Origin: Lachnoclostridium sp. An76
GTDB taxonomy: Bacteria > Bacillota > Clostridia > Lachnospirales > Lachnospiraceae
DNA: 64,000 bases
NCBI RefSeq assembly: GCF_002161355.1
Contig: NZ_NFHL01000002.1
Location: 530,179 to 594,178, forward strand
Direction: 5' to 3'
In this document: piece by piece, positions 52,605 to 61,846 of the stretch
Layout: each line of letters opens with the position of its first letter
Position numbering within the stretch: position 1 is the stretch's first letter
Notes under the pieces: model-generated
What the model saw: the letters and a program-made list of their open reading frames with translations, nothing else
The model's database searches: none
What the model was told of the DNA's origin: nothing
Made by a program: the position numbers and the translations under genes

Positions 52605-53360
52605 TTATGCATCCCTGCGCATGAGGGCGTGCTCCATTCGGTAGCTTTTCCCCTCGAAGATCAATAAATGTCCGTGATGGACAAGCCGGTCGATCATTGC
52701 AGCGGCCATCTGGTCATCCGTAAAGATCCCTCCCCATTTTGAGAATTCCAGATTGGTTGTCAGGATCAGGCTCTTGCTCTCATAGCTGTCAGATATAACA
52801 CGGAACAGCAGCTGGGATCCGTCCTTATCGACTGGTACATATCCCCATTCATCCAGTATGAGCAGGTCAAGGCTGCGGAGATCCCGCAGAAGGCGCTCCA
52901 GCGTCCCGTTTTTCCGCGATTCCGCAAGCCTCAGCACAAGTTCTGTTACGGTATAAAACTTCGTCTTGTAACCGAGATTGCAGGCCTTTACGCCGGCTGC
53001 GATTGCCATATGGGTTTTACCGATGCCCACTGGACCGTAAAGCACAAGATTCTTTTTCCCCGGGACAAACTCAAGGGTTTCCAGTTCCTCCCTGCTGAAT
53101 GCAGGGGGAAATTTTACGCAGTGATAGCTGTACCCCTCAAAGGTCTTATAGGTTGGGAACCCGGCCCGTTTAATCAGACGTTTTCGTCGGTTTTCATCCC
53201 GGAGAGTCAATTCCGCCTGCAGCAGTTCCAGAATAAACTCCAGCTGCTTCTGCGTCCCTTTTTCCCGGCAGATCTCTGAAATCCTGCCCGAAAGGAAGAG
53301 CTGCCGGCTTGCTCCAAGGATCTGTGTACAGAAATCCTCTTTCATCTTCGGTGTCATCAT
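52605..53360 (-). CDS. istB: IS21 helper ATPase IstB
   Basis: 251 residues, AAA+ DnaC-like ATPase: Walker A GPVGIGKT near 108-115, Walker B LLILDEWG near 175, sensor region SLILTTNLEFSKW. It selects target DNA and activates IstA. Overlaps istA by 4 bp (ATGA). Confidence 0.93.
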   Translation of the reverse strand: MMTPKMKEDFCTQILGASRQLFLSGRISEICREKGTQKQLEFILELLQAELTLRDENRRKRLIKRAGFPTYKTFEGYSYHCVKFPPAFSREELETLEFVPGKKNLVLYGPVGIGKTHMAIAAGVKACNLGYKTKFYTVTELVLRLAESRKNGTLERLLRDLRSLDLLILDEWGYVPVDKDGSQLLFRVISDSYESKSLILTTNLEFSKWGGIFTDDQMAAAMIDRLVHHGHLLIFEGKSYRMEHALMRRDA

Positions 53361-54820
53361 GAAACAGTGTCTCCTTCCTTCAGAAACATATCATCATATA
53401 CTGCAAGGGATGGGCCTGCCTCCGGCGGTGTATAAATGCCATATCCGGTAATCCTTGCGGCAAGCACGGAAGCATCACAGATGTTAATACTGCCTCTTGT
53501 ACAGGCCATCTCCATAGCGCTGGCCGCTGCTTGAAAGCCGTACTGGCTGGTCAGCTCATTCATGATCCGGAGGCAGTCCTTCAGTTTCTCTTTCGGCTGG
53601 GCATCCATGTAAGCCCTTAAAGCATCCGGTGTTTCGCGGCGCAGCCCGCTGTTTCCCCATGCTCCGGAGTTTTTCATCAGGACAGCCAGCGTGGTACTGT
53701 AATCGCTGATATCCGTGCGGTTATCTCCGTAAGCGCGCCGGTGAGTCGTGACGACCTGTCCGCCTTCTGTAAGAATGTCAACGGTATGGGCACGAATTCC
53801 CACCAGCACCTGTTTGTTTGCGTTTTCCGGCCTGGTAGAATAGAAATGCTTTCCATCCATACAGACTTTGCCGAAACCATCCGCTTTCAGCCATTCATAT
53901 CGGCAGACATCGAACCGTTTTGGCGGCAGCATCAGGAGGGCTTTCCTGTCTTCTTCAAACAATTCCCGGATAGGGATCTGTTTCTTATAATGGAGTTCGG
54001 AAGCTTTCTTTTCATGGCGGGCAAGCAGCTTCCGGTTGTACTTCTCTATCTCATTGAAATGCGGGACCGGAACAAACAGGTTCGCACGGTTATAATCAAC
54101 CTTGCGCTCCACATTCCCTTTTTCCCAGCCGGAATAGGGGTTGCAGAAGCGCACCCGGAAGTGATAATGGGCTCGGAAACGGGAGAAAAGTTCTGATTCA
54201 TGGATCGCATCGCCAATCCGCCGCCCGACACCGGTTGCATTGTCAAAGATCAGTAACGGCGGTACGCCGCCGATAAATTCAAAGATATCCTGCAGGCCCT
54301 GGCAGACACACTCCGCAGTTTCTCCGCCGAATACCTGGCTGTATCCATCATTGCTGTAAGGGAACGACACGGTCAGATATTTCTTGCGGCAGAGCTTCCC
54401 GGCCTCATAAAAGTCAGCTTCCCCAAAATCAACTTGTGCAGGTCCGGGATCCCAGATCAGTTCCAGGTTTGCTTTCTCCGTTTGGATGGAACGGCATTTC
54501 TTCATGTAGCGTTGGACAATGCTGTAACTCCCGGTATAGCCATGTTCCTCCACGAGACGCTCATAGACTCTCTGAGCGGTATGGTGCTGCTTTCGCCAAT
54601 GTTTCTTGTCTTCGTCCAGCCACTCCTGGATGATGGGCTTGAAGGGATCCAGTTTGGATGGCTTCTCCTGGATAACGGGTGGCTGCGGTGAGAAATCATC
54701 CTGCGCAAGATACTTGCGTATCGTTTTGGGATCAGCACCTGTTTTTTTAGAGATTTCACTGATCCGGTATCCACAATTGCTCAAGTCTTTGATATGATTG
54801 ATTTGGGACATAGTGAGCAT
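53357..54820 (-). CDS. istA: IS21 transposase IstA
   Basis: 487 residues: N-terminal HTH (ISEISKKTGADPKTIRKYL), DDE catalytic core with DPGPAQVDFGEADFYE, LLIFDNATG and a Glu in the GWEKGNVERKVDYNR block, and a C-terminal beta-barrel. Intact, so the element may still be mobile. Confidence 0.93.
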   Translation of the reverse strand: MLTMSQINHIKDLSNCGYRISEISKKTGADPKTIRKYLAQDDFSPQPPVIQEKPSKLDPFKPIIQEWLDEDKKHWRKQHHTAQRVYERLVEEHGYTGSYSIVQRYMKKCRSIQTEKANLELIWDPGPAQVDFGEADFYEAGKLCRKKYLTVSFPYSNDGYSQVFGGETAECVCQGLQDIFEFIGGVPPLLIFDNATGVGRRIGDAIHESELFSRFRAHYHFRVRFCNPYSGWEKGNVERKVDYNRANLFVPVPHFNEIEKYNRKLLARHEKKASELHYKKQIPIRELFEEDRKALLMLPPKRFDVCRYEWLKADGFGKVCMDGKHFYSTRPENANKQVLVGIRAHTVDILTEGGQVVTTHRRAYGDNRTDISDYSTTLAVLMKNSGAWGNSGLRRETPDALRAYMDAQPKEKLKDCLRIMNELTSQYGFQAAASAMEMACTRGSINICDASVLAARITGYGIYTPPEAGPSLAVYDDMFLKEGDTVS

Positions 54821-54980
54821 CTTCCTTTCCTCCTTTATCTTTGGTGGTGCTTAGATAAAGGATAAATATAATGTAAAGGGGAATCAATATGTCCCGCTTT
54901 ATTTAGGGAATTTCCCTTGCTTTTTTCAGGGAATTCTGACGCTTTTTTTCGGTAAATTTAGTGTATCATAAACACATGAT

Positions 54981-55079
54981 GAAGGTCAGGTTCCCACGCC
55001 TGTCATACCGATAGGTCTTTTCCATCCCATCTCTTGTCTCCGCCACCAGCTGGTTTAAGGCATTGTGGCAATATAAAGT
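54981..55079 (-). pseudogene. Rhs core fragment on the far side of the IS21
   Basis: Reads YCHNALNQLVAETRDGMEKT then YRYDRRGNLT, the part of the core expected just upstream of 52514. It begins abruptly after the stop of the family C immunity gene, so this module already lacked its 5' end before the IS arrived. Confidence 0.75.
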
Positions 55080-55080
55080 A

Positions 55081-55629
55081 TTATTCAAATTTAGAAGGAA
55101 GAATATAGTACTTCCCTTCCAGTCCAGGTATGTGATAATTTAAATTAAAGGCAAATGTTATATCAAATGGATGGTTTTCTATATCCAAATAGAACACTGA
55201 TTTAAATTTCCCATCTTTAAGACAACTATTTGTGCTAATTCGCTTATCAATAAATTTCCTGAAAAAAGTTTCATCTTCTTCACTTTCAATTATGGCTATC
55301 CCTTTGGCATCCGCTTTCATTAAATCATCCAATATTTTTGCCAGTTTCCCATGTTCCACATAGAAATAAATGCTATCTACCATCCCCTGATATTTTTTTA
55401 TTCTTTCTTGTTCCTCAGCATTTAGCCACTTATCATATATAGATGATTTATAGATATCATCAGCAATGATATGGAGATGTGAAGTCTTCATAAGCTCATT
55501 GCACAATCTCACTGTATTATCAATGGTAATTTCAGCCCAGAAGTCGATATGCCCTATCCCATCAGAGTATTTTTTAATCTTCACCTTTTTAACTCTCATC
55601 ATTTCTTTTATCCATTCCAAAAGTTTCAT
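55081..55629 (-). CDS. probable immunity protein, family C
   Basis: 182-residue soluble protein without TM (KLLEWIKEMMRVKKVKIKKY, HIDFWAEITIDNTVRLCNEL). ATG 55629 overlaps the stop of the module 3 Rhs gene by ATGA, so translation is coupled, as is usual for toxin/immunity pairs. A cytoplasmic immunity protein implies that tip C acts inside the cell. Family not recognised. Confidence 0.65.
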   Translation of the reverse strand: MKLLEWIKEMMRVKKVKIKKYSDGIGHIDFWAEITIDNTVRLCNELMKTSHLHIIADDIYKSSIYDKWLNAEEQERIKKYQGMVDSIYFYVEHGKLAKILDDLMKADAKGIAIIESEEDETFFRKFIDKRISTNSCLKDGKFKSVFYLDIENHPFDITFAFNLNYHIPGLEGKYYILPSKFE

Positions 55630-57917
55630 ATACATTCCTCATCTTCTAAACTTTCTATCCATTGTTCCAACATTTGAGATGGTGATTGATCCACCCCAGA
55701 TAATATGCCTGTCAATACGATACCAAGCGGGAAATGTTCTGCATAATGCAATAACCTCTCACTATGTAGTATTTTTTCTAAATATTTTAATCCATTCTTA
55801 CCGATAAAATGGCAATGCAAAAGTTCTCCTAACTCAACATCAATTCGAATATTTTTCCCAAATTTTATCAAAGTTCCACCCCCATTAGGATTTTTTAAAC
55901 GATTGGGGGATAATATCTTTACTTTTCCAATCTGTTTTACGCCCGCTCTTCCCACGCCTTTTTCTGCCAGTTTATGCATACCATGACTGGCGATTTTAGA
56001 ACCACCTGCCATTATCCCACCCCACATCGCACCATCCACAAATCCATCATAAGTACTTTTTAACACATCTTGCACGCTCTCGCCTCTCACAACTGCAGAA
56101 ATTGTGCTTATACCCGATGAAATTGTTCCTGATGCAATTACTGTTCCTATACCAACTCCGGAGCCCACCAGCGCTCCTGTCACAGCACCCTTAAAAGCAT
56201 TCTTTCCAGCCCTTTTCCAATCTATTTTTTCTCCACTTACAATATCCGTAATGATAGATCCTGCACCCCCGACAAGGCCGCCAACAATTGCCCCAATTGC
56301 AATAGTAGGGAACTCACCATCATTATCTATATATAGCAAAGAATTATTCCAGCAATAGCTATAGCGATTAAGGGTTTCAGGATTCTCGGAAAATCCGCCT
56401 ATTATGTCCTGACTGCTAAATCTCCCCGCATCCGCCTGATACTCCCTCGCCTGAGCATAGTACGTCCCAGCCACCTTATCTCTCTGATACCCCGTATACC
56501 CAAACGGCTGCATCTCCCCCTGGTTTCCATACAAGTCCTCTCCAAATGCTCCGTAGCCGTAACTTTCCCTTACTGCTCCCGTCTCATCCTCGATTCGGAT
56601 CGGGCTTCCCAGCTCATCCTGCAGGTAATAGCTCTGTCTTCCATTCTCTTCATAGGATGCCACGTTCCCATCCCAAAAGTACGTCTGCCTTTTCTCTCCC
56701 TCGGTTTTCTCCAGCAGGTTGTGGTACTCCCTTGTCAGGTCAATGGTATAGCGGATCTGGTTCCAGTTCCCGATCTCCGTCCCCGCTTTGATTCCGTTCC
56801 GGGGATCCAGTCCTTCTAACTGCTCTTTGGACAGTGTCCCTTCCAGCTTCCCTACCCGGTGCCCCAGCCCGTTGTACTGGTACTTCGCTGCCTTCCCGGC
56901 TCCGTTCACAGCTTCCTCCAGGCGGTTCAGCGCCCCGTACACATACTGCTGTGCCATCTGTCCGTTCTCCGTGATGCGGGTCAGGTTTCCACGCTTATCA
57001 TAGGCAAAACTCTTATTTACCGGATCGGTGCCTTCCCGGAGTTCTGTGATCAGCTGGTTCAGGGCATTGTGGCGGTAAGTTGTCCGCCCTGCACGGTCCT
57101 CTTTCAGGACGCGGTTCCCGAAAGCGTCATACCCATACCGGGTCTGGAGTTTCCCGTCTTTTTGGATCTGGGAAAGCCGTCCCAAAGCGTCATATCCGTA
57201 TGCATAGGCTCCGCTCTCTGCCTCCAGGCCTCTTCTCTCCTTCGTGATCCCGGTCTTGTTCCCTGTCAGGTCATACAGATACGTATACCGGTCTGAAACT
57301 CCTTCCCTGTCCCTGTGCACCAGCTCCGTCAGCTGGCCTTTGCTGTCGTAGGTATAAGCGCTCTCTGTCCCGTTGGGGAGCTTCTTCTGCGCCAGTCTTC
57401 CAAAGGCATCATAAGCGTAGGTGATGACCCGGTCCCCTTCCCTCATCTCAGAAAGCCTTGCCTGTTCATCGTATCCGTAGGATACGGTCCTTCCATCCGG
57501 GTAGGTGATGCCTGTCCGCTCCCCGCTCTTTCCATAGGTATAGGATACTTCCCTGCCGTCCGGGTACTGTACGGCTTTCGCCCGTCCCAGGGCGTCCGGC
57601 GTGATCTTCGTCTCTCCCAGCCAGTCCTGCACAAGGATCAGCTGGCGCAGCGGGTTGTAGGACAGCTTCACTTCCCGCCCGTCCGCGTACTGGATCCGGG
57701 ACAGGTCCCCCTGCTTTGTGTAGCCATACTTTGTCAGGAAGCCCTCCTTATCAAGCTTCGACAGGAGCTGTCCTTTCCCGTCATAGGCATACTGCTCCCT
57801 CTGTCCCAGGGCGTCGATGACTTCTGTCACCTGCCCTTTCAGGTCCCGGAGGTACCGGGTCACCTGGCAGGTCCGGTTCCGTTCTACAGCATTCGCAAAT
57901 GCATGGTTTTTCTCCAT
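55626..57917 (-). CDS. Rhs module 3: 5'-truncated Rhs protein with tip C
   Basis: 763 residues; the longest silent-type copy. About 540 residues of YD repeats (YAYDGKGQLLSKLD, GYTKQGDLSRIQYADG, YTYDSKGQLTEL) nearly identical to those of the leading Rhs gene, ending FGYTGYQRDKVAGTYYAQAR. The tip starts with a hydrophobic pre-toxin segment (FPTIAIGAIVGGLVGGAGSI, GAVTGALVGSGVGIGTVIAS) and ends in an unrecognised 110-residue domain (GTLIKFGKNIRIDVELGELL, HCHF). It begins at ATG 57917 with core-like sequence already open 19 codons upstream and no good ribosome site; no secretion signal. Overlaps its immunity gene by 4 bp. Confidence 0.75.
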   Translation of the reverse strand: MEKNHAFANAVERNRTCQVTRYLRDLKGQVTEVIDALGQREQYAYDGKGQLLSKLDKEGFLTKYGYTKQGDLSRIQYADGREVKLSYNPLRQLILVQDWLGETKITPDALGRAKAVQYPDGREVSYTYGKSGERTGITYPDGRTVSYGYDEQARLSEMREGDRVITYAYDAFGRLAQKKLPNGTESAYTYDSKGQLTELVHRDREGVSDRYTYLYDLTGNKTGITKERRGLEAESGAYAYGYDALGRLSQIQKDGKLQTRYGYDAFGNRVLKEDRAGRTTYRHNALNQLITELREGTDPVNKSFAYDKRGNLTRITENGQMAQQYVYGALNRLEEAVNGAGKAAKYQYNGLGHRVGKLEGTLSKEQLEGLDPRNGIKAGTEIGNWNQIRYTIDLTREYHNLLEKTEGEKRQTYFWDGNVASYEENGRQSYYLQDELGSPIRIEDETGAVRESYGYGAFGEDLYGNQGEMQPFGYTGYQRDKVAGTYYAQAREYQADAGRFSSQDIIGGFSENPETLNRYSYCWNNSLLYIDNDGEFPTIAIGAIVGGLVGGAGSIITDIVSGEKIDWKRAGKNAFKGAVTGALVGSGVGIGTVIASGTISSGISTISAVVRGESVQDVLKSTYDGFVDGAMWGGIMAGGSKIASHGMHKLAEKGVGRAGVKQIGKVKILSPNRLKNPNGGGTLIKFGKNIRIDVELGELLHCHFIGKNGLKYLEKILHSERLLHYAEHFPLGIVLTGILSGVDQSPSQMLEQWIESLEDEECI
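56430..57800 (-). repeat. Rhs core direct repeat, copy in module 3
   Basis: Near-identical DNA to 62700-64000 over most of its length, apart from a variable patch (56775-56850) around the KLEGTLSKEQLEGLDP/KAEGRLPADQTGKLDP segment. Shorter matches occur in modules 2, 4, 5 and 6. Confidence 0.85.
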
Positions 57918-57994
57918 GAATTTCCCATATAGGCGAATGTCTGCCGGCTGGTTACATGCATCCTGCTGTCACTCAATCTGCTAACTAAAAACAT

Positions 57995-58708
57995 TTAATC
58001 TAAAGTAAATTGTAGCTGACTTCCTGCAATGTCACTTTCCAGATTTTCATAATACCAGAAGTACCATTTTTCTCCGAAAGACTCATACGGTATGATTCCT
58101 GACGGTTTCTGTCCTTCTATCTTTAATTTATAAATCTCTTTTGAATTACAGTCCCCCCAGACAAATCTGGTATTCTCCGGATCGATGTTAACACTCTGGG
58201 TGAAGGCGCTTAGTGCCAGTTGACCTTGAACCAGAGACTCCAGTGTCCCTATTGTAAAGCCATCCCTTTCTGTCTCTGTTGGAAAACCTGTTATATATGT
58301 ATATCTTTCTTCCCCATCAATTACTTTCTTTTTAAATTTAGCAAACGTCAGGCATTCTGTATTTTTATCTTTGACGGATTTAAAATATACAGAAGCATAT
58401 TTATCGTTTTCAAATTTTGCAATAACCTCATCCATATTTTTCTGATACACTTCTTCCGGCTCAACCTGAAAGCTGCTGTTTTTCATCGCCTGCTCCGGCG
58501 AAGGATAATATTCTGAGTCCGGTATGGAATCTTCATCTATCGGTTCACCTATAGCCTGCGATTTATACTCAACCCTTATCTCCGGCGGTTCATCAGGACT
58601 GGATTTTAATATTCCTAAATCTACCAGTACTCCCACTCCAATCATGATTATAAATAGAAGAATTATGCCTATAAATATCCCCAGAATTACTTTCCCAGCT
58701 GTTTTCAT
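57995..58708 (-). CDS. probable immunity protein, family A (copy 2)
   Basis: 237 residues: N-terminal TM (VILGIFIGIILLFIIMIGVG) and an extracytoplasmic domain. It is a diverged paralogue of the protein at 61064-61795: both share SEYYPSPEQAMKN/KEYSDTLELAMKN, a TFAKFK motif, VNIDPENTRFVWG/VNPGNRFVYG and YKLKIEGQKP/YSLKVEGQEP. It stands right after a remnant of a family A tip, supporting the pairing. GGAGGTTAGGAA precedes the ATG. Confidence 0.65.
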   Translation of the reverse strand: MKTAGKVILGIFIGIILLFIIMIGVGVLVDLGILKSSPDEPPEIRVEYKSQAIGEPIDEDSIPDSEYYPSPEQAMKNSSFQVEPEEVYQKNMDEVIAKFENDKYASVYFKSVKDKNTECLTFAKFKKKVIDGEERYTYITGFPTETERDGFTIGTLESLVQGQLALSAFTQSVNIDPENTRFVWGDCNSKEIYKLKIEGQKPSGIIPYESFGEKWYFWYYENLESDIAGSQLQFTLD

Positions 58709-58711
58709 TTC

Positions 58712-59060
58712 CTAACCTCCACACGTTGCTATTTTAGGCGCCAAATCAACAAAAAATTGATACAGACTCGGGGCAACCTTAGCTATATATGCTACTACTG
58801 GGCCAATAAGCGGATCGTCTATGACGCCAATTCCCGTGCTGTCATCCGCCGCCAGTATCGCCAACAGTGCAACTGCCGCCACTACGCTTACTGCTTCAAA
58901 AACCTGTTTCCAGTTTGCGATATATATCTGACGAATAACTCCATGCAATATTTGCATAATCCTCAATTTCAGTTCCATCTGGCAATGGAAGCGGCATATT
59001 TCCGCTGTCGCCTCTTACTGTGATATTTCCGGGTAAAAGTCACTTTTGCATTAATTGTGG
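58712..59060 (-). pseudogene. orphan toxin tip, family A (copy 2), frameshifted
   Basis: Pieces in two frames align with the C terminus of the leading Rhs protein: GDSGNMPLPLPDGTEIEDYA and IAWSYSSDIY in one frame, then IANWKQVFEAVSVVAAVALL to the end in another. The break is at an AT dinucleotide run near 58921-58928 where one AT unit is missing. There is no Rhs core in front. The hydrophobic end (about 45 residues) is kept in both copies of the family. Confidence 0.65.
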
Positions 59061-59078
59061 TTAAAAATAGCAACAGGC

Positions 59079-59468
59079 TCACTTTAAATCCTTGCCTTTT
59101 TTGCACTGAACAAAATAAAACCCCGTTAAAATCCCTGTCGTTCCACACTGCATTAAATATTCCGTAATATAATCATTACTTATGAACCCTCGTACAAATA
59201 GTATGATATTGAATAATATTAATAGTATTAAACCTAAATTTTCGACTATTTCTGTTTTTTTCGGCTTAACTACATTATATATTCTTTTAAAAATTTTGTT
59301 ATATAGCAGAGCAAGTATAAATCCAGCTATAAACAATATGATAATTGCGAGAATGCCATCCATTACCGCTGTCTTTCCCATATCAGCAACTATTTTTACG
59401 AAAGATAACGGAAGTAATAAAAAGGTAATAAATACTCCTGCTTTAATATATATCCTTTTACTATTCAC
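59079..59468 (-). CDS. probable immunity protein, family B (four-TM)
   Basis: 129 residues with four hydrophobic segments (GVFITFLLLPLSFVKIV, GILAIIILFIAGFILALLY, NLGLILLILFNIILFV, a weaker last one). GTG start at 59468 with AAGGAG 7 bases upstream; 32 bp after the tip B stop. A fully membrane-embedded immunity protein suggests a toxin that attacks the membrane or crosses it. No family recognised. Confidence 0.55.
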   Translation of the reverse strand: MNSKRIYIKAGVFITFLLLPLSFVKIVADMGKTAVMDGILAIIILFIAGFILALLYNKIFKRIYNVVKPKKTEIVENLGLILLILFNIILFVRGFISNDYITEYLMQCGTTGILTGFYFVQCKKGKDLK

Positions 59469-59500
59469 TCATTTTCTCCTTCCTATTATTCTTGAAAAAC

Positions 59501-60988
59501 TCATTTATCACATTCTACATCTCTGGTCTGAAACCATACTCCCCCACCGATAATAGCAGAAGCACCTATTCGAAATTTATTTTCATCAGGATCATATCCT
59601 GCTTCTATCCCACCGCCAAAGAGTGTTAAAGAAGCGCCAATATATATATCTTTTCCGAATAATCTTGCGACCCTCACACCAACATCTTCTTTTATCAGAC
59701 TTCCTTCTGCTTTTATTCCTATATATTCTTCCGAAACTCCTAATTTGATATCTCCTGATATTGCGTTTGTTTCTATGTTCCATTGCAATAAATCTTTATC
59801 ATCTTGCCACCCTTGCTTTATCATTCCACCTGAAATGCTGACTATGTTTAAACCTTCTTTATCTATTGATGGCCCTTTTACCTCATTCTCAAATCCATCA
59901 TTATAAAAAAATATATCATCGCTTACTCTGCTGCATTCGTGATAATCTGACTGTGGTATCCCTAATTCCTTACATTCTCCGGAACACTTTTTTGTCGGTT
60001 GTTTACCATTTAAATCCACCATCAATACAGGTATACTATAGCAATAAGTATAATTATTCAGAGAAAACGGATATTGCACACTCCCTTTTATGATATCTCT
60101 TCCCAGAAATCTCCCCGCATCTGCCTGATACTCCCTCGCCTGAGCATAGTAAGTCCCAGCCACCTTATCTCTCTGATACCCCGTATACCCAAACGGCTGC
60201 ATCTCCCCCTGGTTCCCATACAGGTCCTCTCCAAAGGCTCCATAGCCGTAACTCTCCCTTACTGCTCCCGTCTCATCCTCGATTCGGATTGGGCTTCCCA
60301 GCTCATCCTGCAGGTAATACCTCTGTCTTCCATTCTCTTCGTAGGATGCCACATTTCCATCCCAGAAATAGATCTACCTTTTCTCTCCTTCAGTTTTCTC
60401 CAACAGGTTGTGGTACTCCCTTGTCAGGTCAATGGTATAGCGGATCTGGGTCAGGTTCCCGATCTCCCGGTCGATCCGACTCTGCGGATCCAGCTTCCCG
60501 GTCTGGTCTGCCGGCAGCCTTCCTTCCGCCTTCCCTACCCGGTGCCCCAGTCCGTTGTACTGGTACTTTGCTGCCTTCCCGGCTCCGTTCACGGCTTCCT
60601 CCAGGCGGTTCAGCGCCCCGTACACATACTGCTGTGTCATCTGCCCGTTCTCCGTGATGCGGGTCAGGTTTCCTCTCTTATCATACTGATATGCCTTTCG
60701 GAGAACCGTCTCTGCGCTTCCCTCTTCCCGGATCTCTGTGGTCAGCTGGTTCAGGGCATTATAGCAGTAGGTTGTCCGCCCTGCACGGTCCTCTTTCAGG
60801 ACCTGGTTCCCGAAGGCGTCATACCCATACCGGGTCTGGAGTTTCCCGTCTTTTTAGATCTGGGAAAGCCGTCCCAAAGCGTCATATCCGTACGCATAGA
60901 CTCCGCTCTCTGCCTCCAGCCCTCTTCTCTCCTTCGTGATCCCGGTCTTGTTCCCTGTCAGGTTATACAAATAAGTATATCTACCCTA
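59501..60988 (-). pseudogene. Rhs module 2: core fragment with nonsense mutations and tip B
   Basis: Core homology runs from about 60985 (RYTYLYNLTGNKTG) to the junction AREYQADAGRFLGRD near 60100. In-frame stops: TAG at 60986-60988, TAA at 60854-60856 (a Gln codon in the other copies) and TAG at 60374-60376 (Gln in the other copies). Downstream of the last stop 283 codons stay open. Tip B (after VDLNGKQPTKK) has a Cys pair (KKCSGECKELG) and a Gly-rich beta end (IGASLTLFGGGIEAGYDPDE) and is intact. It cannot be made as a full protein now; it is a possible tip donor. Confidence 0.75.
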
Positions 60989-61063
60989 CTTCTCTGTATA
61001 ATCTTTGTATGAAAATCTTAACTTCTATATAATCCTTTGTAAATCATATATCAAGACTTCTGA

Positions 61064-61795
61064 TTACTCTTTTATTTCGTATGATAATGTATCTCCTGAA
61101 TAGTCACTGTTAAGATTTAAATAATACCATAAATAATAATCTTTCCCTAACATTGTGAAGTGAACAATCTCGTCAGGCTCCTGCCCTTCGACTTTTAAAC
61201 TATAAACACTATCATCCGGTACTACTCCATAGACAAATCTATTCCCCGGATTCACATTTAAATCCTGCAGCGCGTCGCTCAGACCAAGTTGAAGCGCGAT
61301 CCCTTTACTTGTCTTTATTCCGCTTTTTGCGTCTTTTGTAGATTTACTCGATACCTTTGTTAAAAATACATATTTTTCTTTTCCATCAATCTCTTTAATT
61401 TTAAACTTGGCAAATGTTGTAGCCGCCTCTGTTTCCCCCTTTTCTGATATAAAATAAACAGCAATATACCTGTCACTTTTAAATTCCTTTATTATCTTGT
61501 CCATATTTCTCATATAATCGTCTTCCGGTGAAATATCAATATCTGGGTTCTTCATTGCCAGTTCTAATGTATCAGAGTATTCTTTATCAGGAATATTTTC
61601 TTCATCGACTTTCAGAACTCCAGGATTTAAAATATCCGAGGGAACATATTGCTTTTTCTTTTCTGGTTCATAAAAGTAAACATTATCACTATTTTTTGTA
61701 TCATCGCCCCCAAAAAAGCCAATCATAACCAATAATAAAAATCCAGCTATAACTAAGGTTATTATCAGCATTATACATTTTAATATTTTCTTCAT
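61064..61795 (-). CDS. probable immunity protein, family A (copy 1)
   Basis: 243 residues: TM about 5-28 (CIMLIITLVIAGFLLLVMIG) and an extracytoplasmic domain (ISPEDDYMRNMDKIIKEFKS, AATTFAKFKIKEIDGKEKYV, NPGNRFVYG). It follows the leading Rhs gene and should protect against its tip A. ATG 61795 has GGAGAG six bases upstream; the initiation region is present twice in tandem (61775-61844). Paralogue of 57995-58708. Confidence 0.68.
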   Translation of the reverse strand: MKKILKCIMLIITLVIAGFLLLVMIGFFGGDDTKNSDNVYFYEPEKKKQYVPSDILNPGVLKVDEENIPDKEYSDTLELAMKNPDIDISPEDDYMRNMDKIIKEFKSDRYIAVYFISEKGETEAATTFAKFKIKEIDGKEKYVFLTKVSSKSTKDAKSGIKTSKGIALQLGLSDALQDLNVNPGNRFVYGVVPDDSVYSLKVEGQEPDEIVHFTMLGKDYYLWYYLNLNSDYSGDTLSYEIKE

Positions 61796-61844
61796 CTCAG
61801 TCTCTCCATACATTTTAATATTTTCTTCATCTCAGTCTCTCCTT
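61775..61844 (-). repeat. 35-bp tandem duplication of the immunity start region
   Basis: Two copies of a 35-bp unit containing ribosome site, ATG and first codons (unit boundaries 61775-61809 and 61810-61844, one mismatch at the end). The upstream copy makes a 12-codon frame (MKKILKCMERLR) whose TGA overlaps the ATG of the real gene. Confidence 0.85.
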
Positions 61845-61846
61845 AA

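Larger units (their letters stand above)
52521..54974 (-). mobile_element. IS21-family insertion sequence inside an Rhs core
   Basis: 2454 bp with TGT...ACA ends and related internal terminal repeats (GAAAAAAGCGTC-GAATTCCC at the left, its counterpart at the right). It is flanked by a 6-bp target duplication CATGAT (52515-52520 and 54975-54980). It carries istA and istB on the minus strand and interrupts the Rhs core between RGNLT and ENGQ. Confidence 0.9.
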
